Of a stretch of 64,000 nucleotides of DNA, positions 1-11,768 are shown in pieces. This stretch comes from Ctena decussata (taxonomy: Eukaryota > Mollusca > Bivalvia > Lucinida > Lucinidae). A program made the translations under genes and the position numbers. The DNA lies in NCBI GenBank assembly GCA_963989385.1, contig OZ022509.1:80424043-80488042 (forward strand), read 5' to 3'. The stretch's first letter is position 1. Each line of letters opens with the position of its first letter. Below the pieces are notes generated by a model that saw only the letters and a list, made by a program, of their open reading frames with translations, did not search any database and was not told where the DNA came from.

Positions 1-79
1 GGTGCATGCACCCATGATTTGTACAACTTGTTAAAGTTGCTTATACCTGTGACTGATGCTAAGCACTTATGGTGCATTA

Positions 80-310
80 CTTATACATACCGTTGGTGCA
101 TGCATTCATGATTGGTGCCACTTGTTGGTGTAGCTTACAACCCAATTTGTTGCAATACTTTGATGGTGCAAACGTTTACCTGTGTTAAGTGCTTACACCC
201 ATGATTGGTGCATTCACCCATGATTGGTGCTCTTGCCCATGATTGATGCATTCACCCATGATTGGTGCACTCACCCATGATTGGTACACCCTCCTATGAT
301 TGGTGCACCC
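80..310. repeat. Short tandem array, about 18-bp unit
   Basis: A unit close to CCCATGATTGGTGCACTCA recurs about a dozen times with substitutions and spacing changes, most regularly from 195 to 305. Looser relatives (ATTTGTACAACTTG, GGTGCATGCA) extend to the window edge. No coding signal is seen. The array may continue upstream of the window. Confidence 0.7.
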
Positions 311-572
311 TCACTGTATTATAGGCAAAGTTAGGATTTATATAGGAAACAGTTTTATAGGATACTTAACTTAAACAAAACACTACTTGTAAGGCCAAAT
401 ATTCTATCTTGTAACTAGTTGGAATGTATACGCTTGATTCTAAACTACTTAGCATTGGGTACTAACCAGCACATTTCTTTCTATTATACAATATTTGTAT
501 GTCTATAATACATCTAAGATGTACTGTTACATGTTTAAGAAAGAGTTCTTTTAATAGACAAGTTAAGATTAA
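311..572. other. Unassigned AT-rich spacer
   Basis: Single-copy-looking AT-rich sequence between the tandem array and the 3' end of the first retroelement copy. I see no gene, no RNA and no repeat within it. Confidence 0.5.
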
Positions 573-1681
573 AAGTAAAAAGTATGCAAAGACCAGGAAC
601 TGAAACAATCAAAATCCAAATCCAGCCCTCAAACCATAGTTGGAAACAACTAAGATTACAAATAATCAAGATACAGAGAACATATGGCCGACCGAGTGAG
701 CAGCTTGTTCCCAAAAGGTGGCCACTCAGCAACCCAAACCGAACCAAAAATAATAAGAACATACATAAGGTAAAACATCACAGAAACTCTGACACCAAAA
801 ACAGGCAATAGAGAACCAGAACAGAACTACCGCCTTGGAACGGTCAGTAATGAATTACTGGGGGGCTTAAATCGATTTTACAGGCCCAACCTCACCCTCA
901 GTTTCTGAAGTGGTACAAAACATTTAGTTGGTTGTTCGGTTCGCATGATAACCCTCTAACTCGTCAATGAATCATCACGGTAAACACATAAATCAAATTT
1001 CAACACCATGAAGAAGCAAAGACGAGGACTCAACAGATACAACGGGCCGTCTGACAGGTGGAGATCCCTGTCCTGCCAAACAACCCCACTGGAAATCTGA
1101 AGCAAAAGAAGGTCACCAGTTGAGCCCCGGTGGACCAAGCAACAGACAAAAAGGCTCCGGTCCCAACCAACTAAAATATATAGCTTTAGGTCGGGGCCAT
1201 CATAGAGTCTGACGACCGATCCCCCGGTGTGCAATTAAAGAGTGCAGCAAAGTTATCAACCGTGATTGGGTTAATCACTAAGCATGCAGACTGTCGCATA
1301 ACATTTAAATTATAGCCAATACGTTTGTGACGTATTATTATTTTTCGGAATTGATCAGAAAAATCAGTCCTACCCTTAATCTTTTTGAATTTGTATACTA
1401 AGTCACCATAAAATTCTGGTTCCGATAGGCCTTGGTGTAAAAGAAATTTTAATCCGATATCAAATTTTGAAACCAATTCATGGTGTCTGCGATAGAATTT
1501 AGAAAAAGCCTTTCTAAGCTTATGATACCGATAGCCCTGTTGAAGAAGTTTAGCAGTTAAACATTTATTACGAGCATTAAAGTCATCTACATGACTACAC
1601 ACTCTAGCAAATCTTATAAGTTGAGAAATATACACTCCATAAGAGGGACGACGTGGAACGTCACCGTCCAAAAATGGAAAG
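573..1681 (-). mobile_element. 5'-truncated copy of the YLDD/PKLHK retroelement (family A, copy A1)
   Basis: Read on the minus strand, this is the last 160 codons of a reverse transcriptase (ORF 1671 to 1186) followed by about 610 bp of 3' untranslated sequence ending near 573 in GCATACTTTTTAC. It aligns along its length with 36018-37116 of the longer copy. In the protein, three clear changes are visible in about 161 residues (D/V, RK/QN, N/S) and the stop codon is shared. The reverse transcriptase catalytic motifs are absent because the copy begins downstream of YLDD. The break at 1681 falls where the alignment ends abruptly, which is the usual result of incomplete target-primed reverse transcription. 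The near identity of the two copies indicates recent mobility. Confidence 0.88.
1186..1671 (-). pseudogene. C-terminal fragment of retroelement reverse transcriptase
   Basis: This is an open frame of 161 codons with no start of its own. The methionine used falls inside a sequence that reads DGDVPRRPSYGVYISQL in the complete copy. The region lies downstream of the polymerase motifs and corresponds to a basic thumb-like tail rich in K, R and Y, ending MMAPT. No endonuclease motif (GIY-YIG, AP or RLE type) can be seen. It is a 5' truncation, not a gene. It is still open because the copy is young. Confidence 0.85.
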
Positions 1682-1794
1682 CCTATGTCTTGCCTTTCTA
1701 TTCGCTTCCACTAACTAAGCTACCAGTCCAGGTGAACCCTCGCAATTATGCAGCACCCTAGTTAATCCTGATTGTTTGAAGCTACCTCGGCACT

Positions 1795-2850
1795 GGGGTT
1801 CCGCTGCAATATCATATCATGAACACAAGTAGATATATGGCTACAAATTATTATATTATGAACACAAGGAAATATAAGGTTACAAAATATCATATCATGA
1901 ACACAAGGAAATACAAGGTTTGAAATTATCTTATCATGAACACAAGTAAATATAAGGATGCAAATTATAAAATTATGAACACAAGGAAATATAAGGATGC
2001 AAATTATTATATTATGAGCACAAGGAAATATGAGGCTAGAAAATATTATACCTTGAACACAAGTAAATATAAGGTTGCAAATTATTATATTATGAGCACA
2101 AGGGAATATCAGGCTTGAAAATATCATATTTTGAACATAAGACAATACAAGGTTTGAAAATATCTTATCATGAACACAAGTAAATATAAGGTTACAAAAT
2201 ATCATATCATGAACACAAATAAATATAAGGTTACAAAATATCTTATCATGAACACAAGTGGATATATGGTTACAAATTATTATATTATGAACACAAGGAA
2301 ATTCGAGGCTAGAAAATATCATACCTTGAACACAAGGAAATACAAGGTTTGAAAATATCTTATCATCAACACAAGTAAATATAAGGTTGCATATTATTAT
2401 ATTATGAACACAAGGAAATTCGAGGCCAGAAAATATCATACTTTGAACACAAGGAAATACAAGGTTTGAAAATATCTTATCATCAACACAAGTAAATATA
2501 AGGTTGCAAATTATTATATTATGAGCACAAGGAAATATGACGCTAGAAAATATCATATTATGAGCACAAGGAAATATGAGGCTAGAAAATATCATATTAT
2601 GAGCACAAGGAAATATGAGGCTAGAAAATATCATATTATGAGCACAAGGAAATATGAGGCTAGAAAATATCATATTATGAGCACAAGGAAATATAAGGTT
2701 GCAAATTATTATATTATGAGCACAAGGAAATATGAGGCTAGAAAATATCAATATATGAGCACAAGGAAATATGAGGCTAGAAAATATCATATTATGAGCA
2801 CAAGGAAATATGAGGTTACAAAATTTCATATGCAGATGAGGAACTGTAAG
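1795..2850. repeat. 39-bp minisatellite, about 27 units
   Basis: The unit is ATGAGCACAAGGAAATATGA plus GGCTAGAAAATATCATATT, 39 bp. Subtypes differ in the middle (GAGGCTAGAAAA, AAGGTTGCAAAT, AAGGTTTGAAAA). Because 39 is a multiple of three, the array stays open in one frame per strand. The minus strand gives a 407-codon frame repeating a 13-residue unit near FPCAHNMIFSSLI. The plus strand gives MSTRKYEARKYHI repeats broken by TGA in the GGTTTGA subtype. Units 2521-2700 and 2715-2815 are the most homogeneous, suggesting recent local amplification. I treat it as satellite DNA rather than a gene: no non-repeat start or flanking domain is visible. Confidence 0.85.
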
Positions 2851-3339
2851 ATTGGGAAAATTTGGATCACATGTCATATTAACATTAGGGATTATAAGAT
2901 TAGGAAAAATTAGGAACAGATTAGGGATTATAAGTTTAGGAAGAATTAGGAACAGATATCCTATCATACATCTTAAGGAAGTCATTTGTCAAGGACTCGT
3001 TAAGTCTGCTTGTACACATAAAATAAAGTCGATCATTGACCTTCCACCATTATTCAGAATGGACTAGTATAGATCTAGTTCAAACGAAATGGCCTAAATG
3101 AGCCATCCCATCCAGACAGGCGGTATTTGATCACCTATATCATCTGGATCAACACTGTTTTCAGAGTTTCTGATTTGTTTTGTTGGGTTGACAGGGATGT
3201 TTTCATTCATTGAGCATGGTGCTGAGTACATACCATCCAGTCATAGAAAATATGACCAGCGAATTAATCGCATACATATTCATATTATATAAGTCTTATG
3301 TTTGACAAGTTATTTAAAGGATCATCATCAAACAAATTT
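2851..3339. other. Unassigned spacer with minor direct repeats
   Basis: 2875-2960 holds a few copies of GGGATTATAAGATTAGGAA, a short imperfect tandem repeat next to the minisatellite. From 2960 to 3339 I recognise nothing. Confidence 0.5.
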
Positions 3340-3575
3340 GAGCCGCGACACGAGAAAACCAACAAAGTGGTTGTGCGCCCAGCACAGACTCAGATCAGCC
3401 TGGGCATCTGCCCAGTCTGATCAGAGTCTTTGCTGTTTGCATGGAATTATCTTGGACTCTTGACTACCGTTTAAGCACAAAGCAAAGTCTCTGATCAGTC
3501 TGGGCGGATGCTCAGGCTGATCTGCGTCTTTGCTGTGCACACATGCCACTTTGTTTGTTTTCTCGTAATGCGGCT
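3340..3575. mobile_element. MITE of the GAGCCGCGACACGAG family, copy 1
   Basis: A 236-bp element whose two ends are inverted copies of about 75 bp, starting GAGCCGCGACACGAGAAAAC and ending in its degenerate complement (TTTGTTTTCTCGTAATGCGGC). Inside the arms are ACTCAGATCAGCCTGGGCAT and its complement. Three more copies lie at 13471, 17060 and 40885. It is non-coding. The right end has decayed more than the left. Confidence 0.85.
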
Positions 3576-3695
3576 TATTTATTCATGAGAGTTTCCCATA
3601 GTTATCAATTTTGTTACCTGTAACTAGCAGAAGCGAAGCTATACCTATGTATTACTTTCCTGGTGTTATCCGTGTCAGTGTCATAAATTTTCCTT
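3576..3695. other. Short spacer before the 67-bp satellite
   Basis: Unassigned sequence linking the MITE and the satellite. Confidence 0.4.
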
Positions 3696-6600
3696 GAGTT
3701 TTTGCACTAAACTCTTGTTTTGTGACAGTGTATTGACAGGCAAGACACCACATTCTGCGGAATACTTGTTGCACTAAGCTCTTGTTTTGTGACAGTGTAT
3801 TGACAGGCAAGAAAACCACATTCCGTGGAATACTGGTTGCACTGAGCTCTTGTTTTGTGACAGTGTATTGACAGGCAAGACACCACATTCCGTGGAATAC
3901 TTGTTGCACTGAGCTCTTGTTTTGTGACAGTGTATTGACAGGCAAAACACTACATTCCGAGGAATACTTGTTGCACTGAGCTCTTGTTTTGTGACACAGT
4001 ATTGACAGGCAAGACACCACATTCTGCGGAATACTTGTTGCACTGAGCTCTTGTTTTGTGACAGTGTATTGACAGGCAAGACACCACATTCCGTGGAATA
4101 CTTGTTGCACTAAGCTCGTGTTTTGTGACAAGTGTATTGACAGGCAAGACACCACATTCTGCGGAATACTTGCTGCACTGAGCTCTTGTTTTGTGACAGT
4201 GTATTGACAGGCAAGACACCACATTCCGTGGAACACTTGTTGCACTGAGGTCTTGTTTTGTGACAGTGAAATGACAGGCAAGACACCACATTCTGCGGAA
4301 TACTTGTTGCACTAAGCTCTTGTGTTGTGACAGTGTATTGATAGGCAACACACCACATTCTGCGGAATACTTGTTGCACTGAGCTCTTATTTTGTGACAG
4401 TGAATTGACAGGCAAGACACCGCATTCCGTGGAATACTTTGTTGCACTGAGCTCTTGTTTTGTGACAGTGTATTGACAGGCAAGACACCACATTCTGCGG
4501 AATACTTGTTGCACTAAGCTCGTGTTTTGTGACAGTGTATTGACAGGCAAGACACCACATTCTGCGGAATACTTGTTGCACTAACTTCTTGTTTTGTGAC
4601 AGTGTATTAACAGGCAAGACCCCACATTCTGCGGAATAATTGTTGCACTAAGCTCGTGTTTTGTGACAAGTGTATTGACAGGCAAGACACCGCATTCCGT
4701 GGAATATTTGTTGCACTGAGCTCGTGTTTTGTGACAGTGAATTGACAGGCAACACACCACATTCCGCGGAATACTTGTTGCACTAAGCTCTTATTTTGTG
4801 ACAGTGTATTGACAGGCAAGACACCGCATTCAGAGGAATACTTGTTGCACTGAGCTCTTGTTTTGTGACAGTGTATTGACAGGCAAGAAACTACATTCCG
4901 CGGAATACTTGTTGCACTGAGCTCTTGTTTTGTGACAGTGCATTGACAGGGAAGACACCACATTCCATGGAATACTTGTTGCACTAAGCTCTTGTTTTGT
5001 GACAGTGTATTGACAGGCAAGACACCGCATTCAGAGGAATACTTGTTGCACTGAGCTCTTGTTTTGTGACAGTGTATTGACAGGCAAGACACCACATTCT
5101 GCGGTACACTTGTTGCTCTAAGCTCTTGTTTTGTGACAGTGTATTGACAGGCAAGACACCACATTCCGAGGAATACTTGTTGCACTAAGCTCTTGTTTTG
5201 TGACAGTGTATTGACAGGCAAGACACCACATTCCGCGGAATACTTGTTGCACTGAGCTCGTGTTTTGTGACAGTGTATTGACAGGCAAGAAACTACATTC
5301 CGCGGAATACTTGTTGCACTGAGCTCTTGTTTTGTGACAGTGCATTGACAGACAAGACACCTCATTCCGCGGAATACTTGTTGCACTGAGCTCTTGTTTT
5401 GTGACAGTGTATTGACAGGCAAGACACCAGATACCGCGGAATACTTGTTGCACTGAGCTCTTGTTTTGTGACAGTGTATTGACAGGCAAGACACCACATT
5501 CCGCGGAATACTTGTTGCACTGAGCTCTTGTTTTGTGACAGTGTATTGACAGGCAAGAAACTACATTCCGCGGAACACTTGTTGCACTGAGCTCTTGTTT
5601 TGTGACAGTGCATTGACAGGCAAGACACCACATTCCATGGAATACTTGTTGCACTAAGCTCTTGTTTTGTGACAGTGTATTGACAGGCAAGACACCACAT
5701 TCCGAGGAATACTTGTTGCACTGAGCTCTTGTTTTGTGACAGTGTATTGACAGGCAAGACACCACATTCTGCGGTACACTTGTTGCTCTAAGCTCTTGTT
5801 TTGTGACAGTGTATTTACAGGCAAGACACCACATTCCGAGGAATACTTGTTGCACTAAGCTCTTGTTTTGTGACAGTGTATTGACAGGCAAGACACCACA
5901 TTCCGCGGAATACTTGTTGCACTGAGCTCGTGTTTTGTGACAGTGTATTGACAGGCAAGAAACTACATTCCGCGGAATACTTGTTGCACTGAGCTCTTGT
6001 TTTGTGACAGTGCATTGACAGGCAAGACACCACATTCCATGGAATACTTGTTGCACTAAGCTCTTGTTTTGTGACAGTGTATTGACAGGCAAGACACCAC
6101 ATTCCGAGGAATACTTGTTGCACTGAGCTCTTGTTTTGTGACAGTGTATTGACAGGCAAGACACCACATTCTGCGGTACACTTGTTGCTCTAAGCTCTTG
6201 TTTTGTGACAGTGTATTGACAGGCAAGACACCACATTCCGAGGAATACTTGTTGCACTAAGCTCTTGTTTTGTGACAGTGTATTGATAGGCAAGACACCA
6301 CATTCCGAGGAATACTTGTTGCACTGAGCTCTTGTTTTGTGACAGTGTATTGACAGGCAAGACAATACATTCCGAGGAATACTTGTTGCACTGAGCTCTT
6401 GTTTTGTGACAGTGTATTTACAGGCAAGACACCACATTCCGCGGAATACTTGTTGCACTGAGGTCTTGTTTTGTGACAGTGAAATGACATGCAAGACACA
6501 ACATTCTGCGGAATACTTGTTGCACTGAGCTCTTGTTTTGTGACAGTGTATTGACAGGCAAGACAATACATTCCGAGGAATACTTGTTGCACTGAGGTCT

Positions 6601-9470
6601 TGTTTTGTGACAGTGAAATGACAGGCAAGACACAACATTCTGCGGAATACTTGTTGCACTGAGCTCTTGTTTTGTGACAGTGAATTGACAGGCAAGACAC
6701 AACATTCAGCGGAATACTTGTTGCACTGAGCTGTTGTTTTGTGACAGTGAATTGACAGGCAAGACACCACATTCTGCGGAATACTTGTTGCACTGAGCTC
6801 TTATTTTGTGACAGTGAATTGACAGGCAAGACACCACATTCTGCGGAATACTTGTTGCACTAAGCTCTTGTGTTGTGACAGTGTATTGATAGGCAACACA
6901 CCACATTCTGCGGAATACTTGTTGCACTGAGCTCTTATTTTGTGACAGTGAATTGACAGGCAAGACACCGCATTCCGTGGAATACTTTGTTGCACTGAGC
7001 TCTTGTTTTGTGACAGTGTATTGACAGGCAAGACACCACATTCTGCGGAATACTTGTTGCACTAAGCTCGTGTTTTGTGACAGTGTATTGACAGGCAAGA
7101 CACCACATTCTGCGGAATACTTGTTGCAATAACTTCTTGTTTTGTGACAGTGTATTAACAGGCAAGACCCCACATTCTCCGGAATAATTGTTGCACTAAG
7201 CTCGTGTTTTGTGACAAGTGTATTGACAGGCAAGACACCGCATTCCGTGGAATACTTGTTGCACTAAGCTCTTATTTTGTGACAGTGTATTGACAGGCAA
7301 GACACCGCATTCAGAGGAATACTTGTTGCACTGAGCTCTTGTTTTGTGACAGTGTATTGACAGGCAAGAAACTACATTCCGCGGAATACTTGTTGCACTG
7401 AGCCCTTGTTTTGTGACAGTGCATTGACAGGGAAGACACCACATTCCATGGAATACTTGTTGCACTAAGCTCTTGTTTTGTGACAGTGTATTGACAGGCA
7501 AGACACCACATTCCGAGGAATACTTGTTGCACTGAGCTCTTGTTTTGTGACAGTGTATTGACAGGCAAGACACCACATTCTGCGGTACACTTGTTGCTCT
7601 AAGCTCTTGTTTTGTGACAGTGTATTGACAGGCAAGACACCACATTCCGAGGAATACTTGTTGCACTAAGCTCTTGTTTTGTGACAGTGTATTGACAGGC
7701 AAGACACCACATTCCGCGGAATACTTGTTGCACTGAGCTCGTGTTTTGCGACAGTGTATTGACAGGCAAGAAACTACATTCCGCGGAATACTTGTTGCAC
7801 TGAGCTCTTGTTTTGTGACAGTGCATTGACAGGCAAGACACCTCATTCCGAGGAATACTTGTTGCACTGAGCTCTTGTTTTGTGACAGTGTATTGACAGG
7901 CAAGACACCAGATACCGCGAAATACTTGTTGCACTGAGCTCTTGTTTTGTGACAGTGTATTGACAGGCAAGACACCACATTCCGCGGAATACTTGTTGCA
8001 CTGAGCTCGTGTTTTGTGACAGTGTATTGACAGGCAAGAAACTACATTCCGCGGAATACTTGTTGCACTGAGCTCTTGTTTTGTGACAGTGCATTGACAG
8101 GCAAGACACCACATTCCATGGAATACTTGTTGCACTAAGCTCTTGTTTTGTGACAGTGTATTGACAGGCAAGACACCACATTCCGAGGAATACTTGTTGC
8201 ACTGAGCTCTTGTTTTGTGACAGTGTATTGACAGGCAAGACACCACATTCTGCGGTACACTTGTTGCTCTAAGCTCTTGTTTTGTGACAGTGTATTGACA
8301 GGCAAGACACCACATTCCGAGGAATACTTGTTGCACTAAGCTCTTGTTTTGTGACAGTGTATTGACAGGCAAGACACCACATTCCGAGGAATACTATTGG
8401 ACTGAGCTCTTGTTTTGTGACAGTGTTTTGACAGGCAAGACAATACATTCCGAGGAATACTTGTTGCACTGAGCTCTTGTTTTGTGACAGTGTATTTACA
8501 GGCAAGACACCACATTCCGCGGAATACTTGTTGCACTAAGCTCGTGTTTTGTGACAAGTGTATTGACAGGCAAGACACCGCATTCCGTGGAATATTTGTT
8601 GCACTGAGCTCTTGTTTTGTGACAGTGTATTGACAGGCAAGACAATACATTCCGAGGAATACTTGTTGCACTGAGCTCTTGTTTTGTGACAGTGTATTTA
8701 CAGGCAAGACACCACATTCCGCGGAATACTTGTTGCACTGAGCTCGTGTTTTGTGGCAGTGTATTGACAGGCAAGAAACTACATTCCGCGGAATACTTGT
8801 TGCACTGAGCTCTTGTTTTGTGACAGTGCATTGACAGGCAAGACACCACATTCCATGGAATACTTGTTGCACTAAGCTCTTGTTTTGTGACAGTGTATTG
8901 ACAGGCAAGACACCACATTCCGAGGAATACTTGTTGCACTGAGCTCTTGTTTTGTGACAGTGTATTGACAGGCAAGACACCACATTCTGCGGTACACTTG
9001 TTGCTCTAAGCTCTTGTTTTGTGACAGTGTATTGACAGGCAAGACACCACATTCCGAGGAATACTTGTTGCACTAAGCTCTTGTTTTGTGACAGTGTATT
9101 GACAGGCAAGACACCACATTCCGCGGAATACTTGTTGCACTGAGCTCTTGTTTTGTGACAGTGTATTGACAGGCAAGACAATACATTCCGAGGAATACTT
9201 GTTGCACTGAGCTCTTGTTTTGTGACAGTGTATTTTACAGGCAAGACACCGCATTCCGTGGAATACTTGTTGCACTGAGCTCTTGTTTTGTGACAGTGTA
9301 TTGACAGGCAAGACACCACATTCTGCGGAATACTTGTTGCACTGAGGTCTTGTTTTGTGACAGTGCAGTGACTGGCAAGACACCGCATTCAGAGGAATAC
9401 TTGTTGCACTGAGCTCTTGTTCTGTGACAGTGCAGTGACTGGCAAGACACCACATTCCGCGTAACACTTG
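3696..9470. repeat. 67-bp satellite array, about 86 units, with higher-order structure
   Basis: The consensus unit contains CTTGTTGCACTGAGCTCTTG, then TTTTGTGACAGTGTATTGAC, then AGGCAAGACACCACATTCCG and CGGAATA: 67 bp. Each unit has a 12-bp palindromic box, ATTCCGCGGAAT, which varies mainly at its centre (CGAG, TGCG, CATG, CGTG). The unit has no stop in any minus-strand frame. Since 67 is not divisible by three, three successive units are read in the three frames, producing long artefactual minus-strand ORFs of up to 550 codons. A marker variant with GCGGTACACTTGTTGCTCT occurs at 5101, 5771, 6173, 7582, 8252 and 8989. All but one of the spacings are exact multiples of 67 (670, 402, 670, 737); the longest, 1409, is two bases over. 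A distinctive unit at 4375-4445 recurs 2548 bp later. The array therefore grew by block duplication. Confidence 0.95.
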
Positions 9471-10224
9471 TTTATGTGATGGCCTTCTCGAGAACTGAAA
9501 ATATTCAAAAAATCATAATATACATGAACAATACGAACAAATTAAACATAAGAACAGGATCTGTAGTGTGACAGCATTAGTTTAAATAGTATTTTATTCA
9601 ACATATAAACATACACAATCAGTTCACAGCAGTGTGACAGCATTAAAATGTATGGATACAACAAAGGGAGACAACTTTTATTACTTCCTGTGATAAAAAG
9701 GGGAAAGTCTGTGGGTGATGAAATTCTTCAAAAATTGGGTCTACATATATAAGATAGAGGAGCAAATCTTTTCTTTAAGCTTTGACCCCCAGTTGAAAAG
9801 GAGGGCAAAACAGAAAATGGTGGACTTACTTCCCCTTAAAGTGTATCGTTTAACCTTAAGTGGAGGCTGTGCATTTCTACTTCAGATTAAAACCATCATA
9901 TTTACCGAAATAGTAAGATATAAAAGTTTTAGAACTCTCAACCATTGCTAGTGAACATTTAAAGATGAATGCATATTCTCAGGGGAAGCAACTCTATCAT
10001 TTCATATTTGCCTCCTTTCTCGTTTTGGGAGTCAATCGTAAAAGGAAATAATTTGCTGTTTTAGAGGAACAATTTCTTCTTAGAGCAGGTTCTTTTGAAT
10101 GACAAGGAGCCCATTAAAAAAACTAAAATTGTCTTCCTTTGACAAAATAGCAGAAAAACATGGAGGTGTATCCAGTTAGCTTAATCTTAGAAACTGAACA
10201 AGGCATTGGCACTTGATGTGTTGG
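9471..10224. other. Unassigned spacer with a dispersed-repeat fragment
   Basis: 9780-9890 and 10000-10180 match other places in the window (12000-12260, 17975-18130, 48590-48670) around phrases like TTACTTCCCCTTAAAGTGTA and AACCTTAAG, a low-copy dispersed repeat. The phrase AGTGTGACAGCATTA occurs twice near 9570 and 9632. No gene is seen; the 78-codon frame at 9715 covers this repeat. Confidence 0.5.
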
Positions 10225-11150
10225 TATCAAGTTGTACTCTAAAACTGCGCACAAATTGCACCAGTACCTTGTCTACAACTTGGTAGTAGTACATTGCATA
10301 CAACTCGGAAACCAGGACTTTGTATACAACTTCCCACTAGTACCTTGCGTACAACTTGGTAACAGTACAGAGCATACAACTTGGAAACCAGGACATTGTA
10401 TACAACTTGGTACCTGTACCTTGCCTACACCTTGGAACCAGTACATATCATAAAACTTGGAAACCAGTACGCTATGTACAGCTTGGAAATCAGTACATTG
10501 TATGAAACTTGGTACCAGTACATCATGTACAGCTTGGTAACTTTATTCTGTACAACTTGGTATGAGTACCATGGGTACAACTTGTTCGTTGTGTACAACA
10601 TGGTAACAGTACATTGCGTTCAACTTGGCACTAGCACATTGCATATCACATTTACCATCATTTTGTGTACAGCTTGGTACCAGTGCATTGCTTACAACTT
10701 GGTATGAGTTCCATGTATACAACTTGTTCATTGTATACAGCTTGGTAACAGTGCATTATGTACAATTTGGGTATGAGCACCATGTGTACAACTTTGTTCA
10801 TTGGGAACAACTTGGTTATAGTACATTGCGTACAACTTGGTACTTGTATTTTGCATATTAAGCTTACCACAATTTATGTACAACTTGGTAACAGTACATT
10901 GCATACACCTTGGTATAACTTGGTATGAGTACCGTGGTAACAATACACTGCCTACAACTGGGTATGAGTACTGTGTGTACAACTTGTTCATTATGTACAA
11001 CTTGGTAACAGTACATTGTGTACAACTTTGGATGAGTAGCATGTTTACAACTTGTTCATTGTGTACAACTTGGTAACAGTACATTTCTTACAACTTGGAA
11101 TTAGTACATTGCGTACAGTGTTAGCCATCATTTTGTGTACACGTTGGTAC
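10225..11150. repeat. 25-bp tandem array (TACAACTTGGTA...CAGTACATTGCG)
   Basis: The unit TACAACTTGGTAACAGTACA plus TTGCG repeats about 35 times with one- or two-base length changes and frequent substitutions. The half-motif GTACAA is close to its own complement, so both strands carry similar words and short frames on both strands are open. No coding constraint is apparent. The right end is near 11150. Confidence 0.85.
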
Positions 11151-11583
11151 TGGACTAGTACAACTAATGCTGCTATCGGCTATTGACTAAAGACTAAACT
11201 CACTGTTTAGAATAGTGAACGGCTATATATATATCCATTGAAGCGTCCAATGTGACTGTAGATTTCGACGTTGCCAAACCTGATAAAAATTTACATCCTT
11301 TGCGTCACATCAAATATAAATCATATTGAATCGGGAAAACTGATTTGTATACTACAATGTAAACTTTAAATGATGGGGTATTCGCCCCGAGGTTCTTGAG
11401 CCGGATAACATTAAATTTTGACCCCGTGAAAACATGACCCCATGCGTCAATTCTCAATGTTGAAACTTGGCCCAGGTCAATTTTCAACACTGAAAAATGC
11501 TCTATGGGTCGATATTCAACATTGAAAAGTGGCCAGTTGGGTCATTTTTTCAACAGGTTCAAATTTTAATATTACACCAGCAG
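11151..11583. other. Unassigned spacer with loose direct repeats
   Basis: 11440-11545 contains two or three related stretches (CAATTCTCAATGTTGAAACT, CAATTTTCAACACTGAAAAA, ATATTCAACATTGAAAAGTG), probably a decayed short tandem repeat. Nothing else is recognised. Confidence 0.45.
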
Positions 11584-11768
11584 CACACCGGGTAGGAGGC
11601 AATCGAAAACGCTCATGCAGTCGACAAACGCGGGTCAAAAACCATTAGAAACAGCGTTTTCGATTGCAAATTGTCCCCAATTTGCAATCGAAAACGCTGT
11701 TTCTAACGGTTTTTGACCCGCGTTAATCGATTGTTAAGAGCGTTTTCGATTGCCGCCTACCCGGTGTG
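11584..11768. mobile_element. Foldback element with nested inverted repeats
   Basis: CACACCGGGTAGGAGGCAAT at the left pairs with ATTGCCGCCTACCCGGTGTG at the right; the arms are nearly 90 bp and meet at CAAATTGTCCCCAATTTG. Each arm is itself bounded by GCAATCGAAAACGCT and its complement, so this 15-mer is present four times. One block inside the arms (11615-11625 versus 11725-11735) does not pair. It is non-coding and likely MITE-like. No target duplication is clear. Confidence 0.85.

Noticed and set aside
535..762. 75-codon hydrophobic frame found in A1, A2 and A3
   Set aside because: It lies in the 3' untranslated end of the family A retroelement; it recurs because the copies are young.
1762..2985. 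407-codon minus-strand ORF as a real gene
   Set aside because: It is explained by a 39-bp unit that preserves phase; no domain, start context or splice signals. Kept only as a finding.
5118..6770. 550-codon minus-strand ORF
   Set aside because: It is the 67-bp satellite read through its three stop-free frames in turn; similar ORFs appear in all minus frames.
3696..9470. CRISPR array
   Set aside because: Units are contiguous and homogeneous with no unique spacers; the genome is eukaryotic.
10232..11084. Overlapping 60-118-codon frames on both strands
   Set aside because: Shadows of the 25-bp tandem array; tyrosine/threonine/cysteine-rich composition follows from GTACAACTTGG.
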